From Cytobacillus oceanisediminis 2691 (GTDB taxonomy: Bacteria; Bacillota; Bacilli; Bacillales; Cytobacillaceae), in contig NZ_CP015506.1 of the NCBI RefSeq assembly GCF_000294775.2, positions 3,571,501-3,635,500 of the forward strand: a stretch of DNA of 64,000 nucleotides, written 5' to 3'. A model generated the notes under the pieces. The model had not been told where the DNA came from. It saw only the letters and a list, made by a program, of their open reading frames with translations, and searched no databases. Made by a program: the position numbers and the translations under genes. Shown one piece after another: positions 59,116 through 64,000 of this stretch; positions within the stretch are counted from its first letter, which is position 1, and each line of letters starts with the position of its first letter.

Positions 59116-60108
59116 ATGAATTTCCAACAGTTAGCACTTGACGTACTGGAAGGACATGAACTTACAGACTCGGAGGCAATGGATGTTTTAAATTGTCCAG
59201 ATGAAGAGCTGCTGAATCTATTGCACAGCGCCTATAAAATCCGCCATCATCATTATGGGAATCATGTTAAATTAAATATGATTATTAATACCAAATCAGG
59301 CCTATGTCCTGAAAACTGCGGCTATTGCTCACAATCCAGCATCTCAACAGCACCTATTGAAAAATACAGGATGATGGATAAGGAATCTATCATCCAGGGT
59401 GCAAAACAGGCACATCAGCTAAATGTTGGAACCTATTGCATCGTTGCAAGCGGAAGAGGTCCGAGCAATAGGGAGCTAAATGAAGTAATTTCAGCGGTTA
59501 AAGAAATTAAGGATAACTATAACATGAAGGTCTGCGCCTGTCTCGGGCTTCTAAAGCCTGATCAGGCTGAAAAGCTCAAGGAGGCTGGGGTCGACCGCTA
59601 TAATCACAATATTAACACTTCTGAAAATCATCATGAGAGCATCACTACCTCCCATACATACCGTGACAGAGTCAATACGGTCCAATTAATAAAGGACGCA
59701 GGTATTTCACCGTGTTCCGGGGTAATTATTGGCATGAAAGAAACCAGGGAAGACGTCGTAGCGATGGCCAAAAGCCTAAAAGCCCTGGATGCCGACTCAA
59801 TCCCGGTTAACTTTTTGCATGCAATTGATGGGACGCCCTTAGAAGGGACAGATGATTTGAATCCCCGCTATTGTCTGAAGGTGCTTTGCCTGATGCGTTT
59901 TATCAATCCATCAAAGGAAATCAGAATATCCGGAGGCAGAGAGGTGAATCTTAGGAGCCTTCAGCCGCTCGGGCTTTATCCTGCTAATTCTATTTTCGTA
60001 GGAGATTACTTAACCACAGCAGGTCAGGAAAGCACAGCGGATCACCAAATGCTGAAGGATCTGGGTTTTGAGATTGATTTTGTATCTGGGGAACCAGTAT
60101 TCTCATGA
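59116..60108 (+). CDS. bioB: Biotin synthase
   Basis: A 330-aa radical-SAM enzyme that inserts sulfur into dethiobiotin. The radical-SAM cluster is CPENCGYCSQSS. Conserved residues of the [2Fe-2S] site occur in KVCACLGLL, SPCSGVIIGM and an Arg in EIRISGGREVNL. AAGGAGG precedes the ATG. Only the last step and the transporter are present in this window, so earlier biotin genes would have to lie elsewhere. Confidence 0.95.
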   Translation: MNFQQLALDVLEGHELTDSEAMDVLNCPDEELLNLLHSAYKIRHHHYGNHVKLNMIINTKSGLCPENCGYCSQSSISTAPIEKYRMMDKESIIQGAKQAHQLNVGTYCIVASGRGPSNRELNEVISAVKEIKDNYNMKVCACLGLLKPDQAEKLKEAGVDRYNHNINTSENHHESITTSHTYRDRVNTVQLIKDAGISPCSGVIIGMKETREDVVAMAKSLKALDADSIPVNFLHAIDGTPLEGTDDLNPRYCLKVLCLMRFINPSKEIRISGGREVNLRSLQPLGLYPANSIFVGDYLTTAGQESTADHQMLKDLGFEIDFVSGEPVFS

Positions 60109-60147
60109 AAAAAAAGATTCTGCGCAACAGCAGAATCTTTTTTTTTA
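60108..60147. terminator. Bidirectional terminator
   Basis: AAAGATTCTGC and GCAGAATCTTT stem with T9 on plus and A/T runs on both sides, between convergent bioB and nrdB. Confidence 0.92.
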
Positions 60148-60161
60148 TATCCGGATAAGGT

Positions 60162-61199
60162 TTATAATTCATCAAAGCCATTATCAATTTGAACTTTTGT
60201 ATATTGCCGCGATTTTTGTTCAAAGAAATCGGACTTCCCATGGTCAACCTGCTCATAAGCTACTATCCAGCGGAGCGGATTGGTCCGGTAGCCTTCAAAC
60301 GGCCGTTCATATCCCAGCTGATTGCAGCGGATATTGGCATAAAATTTGATATAAGCTTCAACGTCAGACAGCAGGATGCCTTCTGTTTTGCTGCCGATCA
60401 CATCGCGGGCCCATTCAATCTCCAGTTCAGCAGCTCTTTTAAAAGTCTCCTGGACGAATTTACTTAATTCATTAGTATTAAGTTCCGGATTTTCCTGCAG
60501 AATTTCTTTAAAAATTTTAACAAACAAATCTACATGAATTTGTTCATCCCGGTTGATGTAATTAATCATCGTTGAGGTGGCTACCATTTTCTGATTTCTG
60601 GCCAGGTGATAAAAGAATGCAAAGCCTGAATAAAAGAAAAGCCCCTCCAGAACGACATCAAACACAATAGATTTAAGCAGGTTCTCTGCACTTGGATTCT
60701 CAGCAAAATCTTTATATCCGTTCACAACAAATTCATTTCTTTCAGCTAATATAGGTTCTGTACGCCAGAATTCAAAAACCTCATCCTGTTTTTGTTTGGG
60801 AACAAGGCTTGATAGAACATACGAATATGAGTGATTATGAATCACCTCCTGCTGTGCAAGTATGATCATGAGTGCCGATATGCTTGAGTCGGTAATATAA
60901 TCAGCAACTTTTCCGGCATAATCCGTCTGGATACTGTCGAGCAATGCAAGCAGGCCAATAATTTTCAAAAATGCCTCTTGTTCACTTTTCGTTAATTCCG
61001 GAAATTGCTTAATGTCCTGTGACATGTTTATTTCAAAAGGCGTCCAAAAGTTAGCGAGCATTTTTTTATACTTTGGATAGGCCCAGGAGAAGCGTACATC
61101 ATCCCAATTAAGAATATTGGAGCATTCCCCATTGATGATTGATGTTGATTTGTTTGGCGCCGATTGATTAATAATTGGCCGTTTTTCTAGAGTATTCAT
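60162..61199 (-). CDS. nrdB: Class I ribonucleotide reductase beta subunit
   Basis: A 345-aa dimetal radical subunit. Metal ligands are seen as Asp in LLDSIQTDYA, Glu and His in AQQEVIHNHS, Glu in VVLEGLFFYS, and Glu and His in NRDEQIHVDLF. The radical Tyr fits HNHSY. ATG 61199 follows AAAGGAGG; the frame extends into the nrdA end. It lies 11 bases after nrdA. The NrdI maturation protein is not adjacent, so the metal type (Fe or Mn) is open. Confidence 0.92.
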   Translation of the reverse strand: MNTLEKRPIINQSAPNKSTSIINGECSNILNWDDVRFSWAYPKYKKMLANFWTPFEINMSQDIKQFPELTKSEQEAFLKIIGLLALLDSIQTDYAGKVADYITDSSISALMIILAQQEVIHNHSYSYVLSSLVPKQKQDEVFEFWRTEPILAERNEFVVNGYKDFAENPSAENLLKSIVFDVVLEGLFFYSGFAFFYHLARNQKMVATSTMINYINRDEQIHVDLFVKIFKEILQENPELNTNELSKFVQETFKRAAELEIEWARDVIGSKTEGILLSDVEAYIKFYANIRCNQLGYERPFEGYRTNPLRWIVAYEQVDHGKSDFFEQKSRQYTKVQIDNGFDEL

Positions 61200-61210
61200 A
61201 ACGTCCTCCT

Positions 61211-63433
61211 TTAGCTTGAGCAAGATTCACAGTCTTCAATCTCAGATGAAGTTGATCGGATATAATACGTTGTTTTTAATTTTTTCTTCCATGCTGAAAG
61301 ATGCAGATTTAAAAGATCGATTGCTTTAATATGGTTCGGTATATAGAAATTAAATGAAATAGCTTGATCTATATGTTTTTGTCTGTTTGCATTCTGCCTG
61401 ATGCTCCACTCCTGGTTAATATGATAGGCAGATTTGTAATACCAAATGGTCTCACTGTTAATATCGGGAGCTGTCACAGGGATCCGATAATCCTTTTTCT
61501 CTTCGGAGTACTGCTTGTTGAATATAGGATCAATACTTGGAGTGCTTCCTGCAATTAAAGCAGTTGATGCATTAGGTGCAACCGCCAGCAAATAGGCATT
61601 TCGAACACCGTTTTCACTTACCTCTTTGCTCAATGCAGCCCAGTCCATGTCTGACTCTGCCTCCAGATATCCCCTCTTTTCAAAGTAAGCACCCGTTTCC
61701 CAATCAGAACCTTTAAAGGCTGAATAGCTTCCTTTTTCTTTAGCCAGATCCATAGAACTTTTTATCGCTAAAAAAGCAATTTGCTCATATAGAATGTCAG
61801 CGAATTTTTCTGCTTCTTCGCTTTCCCATGTGATTTTTTTCAGTGCAAGAAGGTGGTGCCATCCAAAAGTCCCCAGTCCAATCGCACGGTACTTCTGGTT
61901 TGTGATCTGGCCCTGAGGCACCGGAATACTATTAATATCAATGACATTATCAAGCATTCGCACCTGAATTGGCACAAGCCTTTCAAGTACTCCCTCACTT
62001 ATGGCCCTTGCAAGATTGATGGATGAAAGATTGCAGACAACGAAGTCTCCTGGATGTTTTTCGATAATAATTCTCCCATCCCTTGTATATTCTTCAACCC
62101 TCTTTGTAACACTTTGGTTTTGTACAATCTCAGTGCACAGGTTTGTACAATAAATCATTCCGCAATGTGAATTGGCATTTTTCCGATTTACTTCATCCCG
62201 GTAAAACATAAATGGTGTCCCTGTTTCAAGCTGGCTTCTCATGATGGATTTCATTATATCGATGGCAGGCACTTTTTCCCTTGATAGATTCGGGTTATCT
62301 ATACACTCTTTATATTTCTGGCGGAATGAACCTTCGCCTTCACCTTCATCATAAAAATCCTCCAGTGAAAAGCCCATTACCTTGCGGACTTCATGGGGAT
62401 CAAATAAATACCAATATCCCCGGCTTTCCACTTTTTCCATAAACAAATCCGGAATGCAGACACCTGTGAATAAATCATGTGTCCGTTGCCGTTCATCTCC
62501 ATTATTAAGCTTTGCATCAAGAAACGAGAAGATATCTTTATGCCAGACATCCAGATAGACGCTTATAGCACCCTGCCTCTGTCCAAGCTGATCAACACTG
62601 ACTGCTGTGTTATTCAGCTGCTTCATCCAGGGAATCACACCTGAAGATGCCCCCTTAAATCCTTTAATATCACTTCCTCTGCTGCGGATCTTCCCTAAAT
62701 ATACTCCGATTCCCCCGCCATTTTTAGACAGTGATGCAATATCGGTATTGCTGTCATATATAGAATCAAGACTGTCATCAACAGTCTCAATGAAACAGCT
62801 TGAAAGCTGTCCCCAGTTTTTCCCTGCATTAGCGAGTGTTGGCGTGGCAACAGTCATATACAAACCACTCATTGCCCAGTAAGCTTCTTTAATGAGTTCA
62901 AGCCGCTTACCCTTCGGCTCCCTTTTCATCAGCACCATGCTGATGATCATGAACCGTTCCTGTGGAAGCTCATAAAGATTTTTCTGTTTGTCCCTGGCAA
63001 GATATCGGTCAGCCAGCATTTTCAACCCCAAATATGTAAATAAGCGGTCATTTTCTTTCTTTATGAATTGGGCAAGTTCATTTATCTCATCCTTTGAATA
63101 CACATCTAATAAATCCTGGTCATAAATTCCTAAAGCCGTCAGCCGTTCAATTAACGTATAAAAATGTTTGTAGCAATCATCCGGCTGGCATTCTCTATTT
63201 TTTCCTGACTCAGTATAGAGCTTCTTAAGAAGCAGACGTGACGCGGCAAAAGTCCAATCAGGCTCATCAATACTTATAAAAGATAAACAATCCAGTATAA
63301 ACTGGTCATACATTGCTTCCGCTCCCAGCTGGCTCATTTCTTCATACCTTTTTAATAGGTGCTCTATGCCGAGCTGTGGAAATTCTGTCTTAAGTTCTTC
63401 TAAAATTTCTATCGGTTGTATGGTTTGGACCAT
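61211..63433 (-). CDS. nrdA: Class I ribonucleotide reductase alpha subunit
   Basis: The catalytic subunit, 740 aa. The redox Cys pair is seen in QLSSCFIET and VCNLSSINL. The thiyl Cys with Asn and Glu is in TNLCTEIV, and the C-terminal shuttle pair is DCESCSS. The radical-relay tyrosines and the glycine-rich NGGGIGVYLGK are present. There is no full ATP cone at the N-terminus. ATG 63433 follows AGGAGG; the longer frame runs into the leader. Expression is predicted to depend on NrdR and on cobalamin. Confidence 0.92.
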   Translation of the reverse strand: MVQTIQPIEILEELKTEFPQLGIEHLLKRYEEMSQLGAEAMYDQFILDCLSFISIDEPDWTFAASRLLLKKLYTESGKNRECQPDDCYKHFYTLIERLTALGIYDQDLLDVYSKDEINELAQFIKKENDRLFTYLGLKMLADRYLARDKQKNLYELPQERFMIISMVLMKREPKGKRLELIKEAYWAMSGLYMTVATPTLANAGKNWGQLSSCFIETVDDSLDSIYDSNTDIASLSKNGGGIGVYLGKIRSRGSDIKGFKGASSGVIPWMKQLNNTAVSVDQLGQRQGAISVYLDVWHKDIFSFLDAKLNNGDERQRTHDLFTGVCIPDLFMEKVESRGYWYLFDPHEVRKVMGFSLEDFYDEGEGEGSFRQKYKECIDNPNLSREKVPAIDIMKSIMRSQLETGTPFMFYRDEVNRKNANSHCGMIYCTNLCTEIVQNQSVTKRVEEYTRDGRIIIEKHPGDFVVCNLSSINLARAISEGVLERLVPIQVRMLDNVIDINSIPVPQGQITNQKYRAIGLGTFGWHHLLALKKITWESEEAEKFADILYEQIAFLAIKSSMDLAKEKGSYSAFKGSDWETGAYFEKRGYLEAESDMDWAALSKEVSENGVRNAYLLAVAPNASTALIAGSTPSIDPIFNKQYSEEKKDYRIPVTAPDINSETIWYYKSAYHINQEWSIRQNANRQKHIDQAISFNFYIPNHIKAIDLLNLHLSAWKKKLKTTYYIRSTSSEIEDCESCSS

Positions 63434-63457
63434 CTTACTTCCTCCTAAAGGCAAAAT

Positions 63458-63745
63458 AAAAATCCGCCCGGAAAATGAGCGGATCAAACGATAGTATAAT
63501 AGCTGGAAGAAGATGAATAAACGGCCATTACGCGATCGTTTCATCATCTCAATCCCCGAAGATATGAAACTTTCGATCGCCCTGGCAGGTCTCCTGGCTT
63601 GTGCTTCACTCTACTTAAAGCCCTTCCCATACAAACGCCATAAAGCGTTTTGTACAGTGGCATGCTCTTTTCGTCTGCACTTACAGTTGCGGGGACAGCT
63701 TCGGTTCTACACCGAATTCCCTATTAAGTCCTCATAGGACACCAA
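63458..63745 (-). promoter_or_regulatory. Cobalamin riboswitch with terminator, nrdAB leader
   Basis: On the minus strand the core is unmistakable: GGGAATTCGGTGTAGAACCG, AGCTGTCCCCGCAACTGTAA, ATGCCACTG and the B12 box AAGCCAGGAGACCTGCC. It ends in a terminator ATCCGCTC/GGGCGGAT with T5 (63463-63485), 25 bases before the nrdA ribosome site. Bound cobalamin should stop transcription of nrdAB. Confidence 0.95.
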
Positions 63746-63751
63746 TCACGA

Positions 63752-63829
63752 TCTATATGTAGTTTTTATTCTTTTTAATATATACTATATATTGTAGATG
63801 ATTCTATCATATGGAGAAATAGATTACAA
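63752..63829 (-). promoter_or_regulatory. nrdAB promoter with two NrdR boxes
   Basis: TTGTAA (63824-63829) and TAGAAT (63801-63806) with a 17-bp spacer form the promoter. NrdR boxes with cores CTATATATTG (63785-63794) and CTATATGTAG (63753-63762) have centres 32 bp apart and lie at and just after the start site. Confidence 0.8.
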
Positions 63830-63850
63830 ATTTTTAATCGTTAATGGACG

Positions 63851-63883
63851 AAAAAGAACAGGGGGATATTCCCTCTGTTCTTT
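63851..63883. terminator. Terminator near the right edge
   Basis: AAAGAACAG and CTGTTCTTT form a stem with inner GGG/CCC pairing and a T run on the minus strand. It ends a transcript coming from beyond the window. Confidence 0.8.
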
Positions 63884-63888
63884 ATTTC

Positions 63889-63975
63889 TCACTCATGATT
63901 TTCCATTTCAATATCATGAGATACCGGCTCAGGGGTAGCCCAAAATCTGCTCCTTTTAATTAAACGTTTTTTCAT
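63889..63975 (-). CDS. Possible 28-aa peptide at the window edge
   Basis: ATG 63975 opens MKKRLIKRSRFWATPEPVSH then DIEMENHE and stops directly before a terminator. An in-frame stop precedes the ATG. No ribosome site is visible, so this may be only the 3' end of an untranslated transcript. Confidence 0.3.
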   Translation of the reverse strand: MKKRLIKRSRFWATPEPVSHDIEMENHE

Positions 63976-64000
63976 TTATCGCAGTCTAACGGACAGTATG

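Noticed and set aside
1..64000. tRNA or rRNA genes
   Set aside because: No cloverleaf-like clusters with conserved TTC-arm sequence or ribosomal RNA motifs were noticed by eye on either strand.

Overview
The window looks like a chromosomal segment of an endospore-forming, low-to-mid GC Bacillaceae (Bacillus/Cytobacillus/Mesobacillus type). The reasons are AGGAGG-type ribosome sites with many TTG/GTG starts, TnrA, an FbpA-like peptide, the sporulation-type diadenylate cyclase CdaS, T-box and cobalamin riboswitches, and the NamZ/NagZ/AmiE cell-wall recycling set. Most of it is ordinary core chromosome on the minus strand. The one intact mobile element is an IS1182-type insertion sequence.

Layout. 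0.3-7.7 kb: a muropeptide-recycling operon (amiE, nagZ, namZ, then a GlcNAc-type PTS permease) with a cre-like site and a perfect dyad upstream. 8-13.8 kb: an ABC exporter, a split ThrE-type exporter, tnrA with two TnrA/GlnR boxes, an fbpA-like peptide pair, and padR-chrA. 13.8-24.3 kb: a nitrate-respiration cluster. It has a molybdenum catalytic subunit, a 4x[4Fe-4S] subunit, a Rieske protein and a membrane subunit, then three small proteins, a NarK transporter fused to a PAS domain, a sensor-less histidine kinase, an NreC-like regulator, an NreA-like GAF protein and a three-PAS kinase. Two GC-rich palindromes precede it. 24.3-34 kb: small membrane and spore-type proteins, a decayed VOC gene, a class B PBP, DinB-like, SRAP, cdaS, a methyltransferase and lemA-TPM. 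34.0-34.7 kb: a gene-free array of GCG-cored sites about 21 bp apart. 34.7-37.3 kb: a SsuABC-type importer. 37.4-44.7 kb: a complete trpEGDCFBA operon behind two tandem tryptophan T-boxes. 44.7-50.5 kb: MOSC, MFS, hydrolase, a type I toxin locus, DUF2935 and GNAT genes. 50.8-52.3 kb: the IS, inserted in the fruA terminator. 52.4-56.3 kb: fruR-fruK-fruA and a candidate NrdR-controlled small RNA. 56.3-60.1 kb: DUF2188, an M28 peptidase, bioY-bioB. 60.2-63.9 kb: class I nrdA-nrdB under NrdR boxes and a cobalamin riboswitch.

How it works together. The first operon releases MurNAc and GlcNAc outside the cell and imports the sugar, apparently under catabolite control. The nitrate cluster combines enzyme, transport and sensing; the sensor-less kinase beside the transporter-PAS fusion suggests that the transporter itself carries the input domain. 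The B12 riboswitch on the B12-independent ribonucleotide reductase predicts a B12-dependent reductase elsewhere in the genome.

Most unusual items: the ~21-bp GCG array (34019-34680), the orphan NrdR-box pair in front of a short terminated transcript (56104-56256), the NarK-PAS fusion with its partner kinase, the Rieske-containing nitrate reductase cluster, the type I toxin locus at 48.1 kb, and a five-copy family of intergenic repeats, two of which follow the trp T-boxes. All calls are by reading the sequence; no database search was run.
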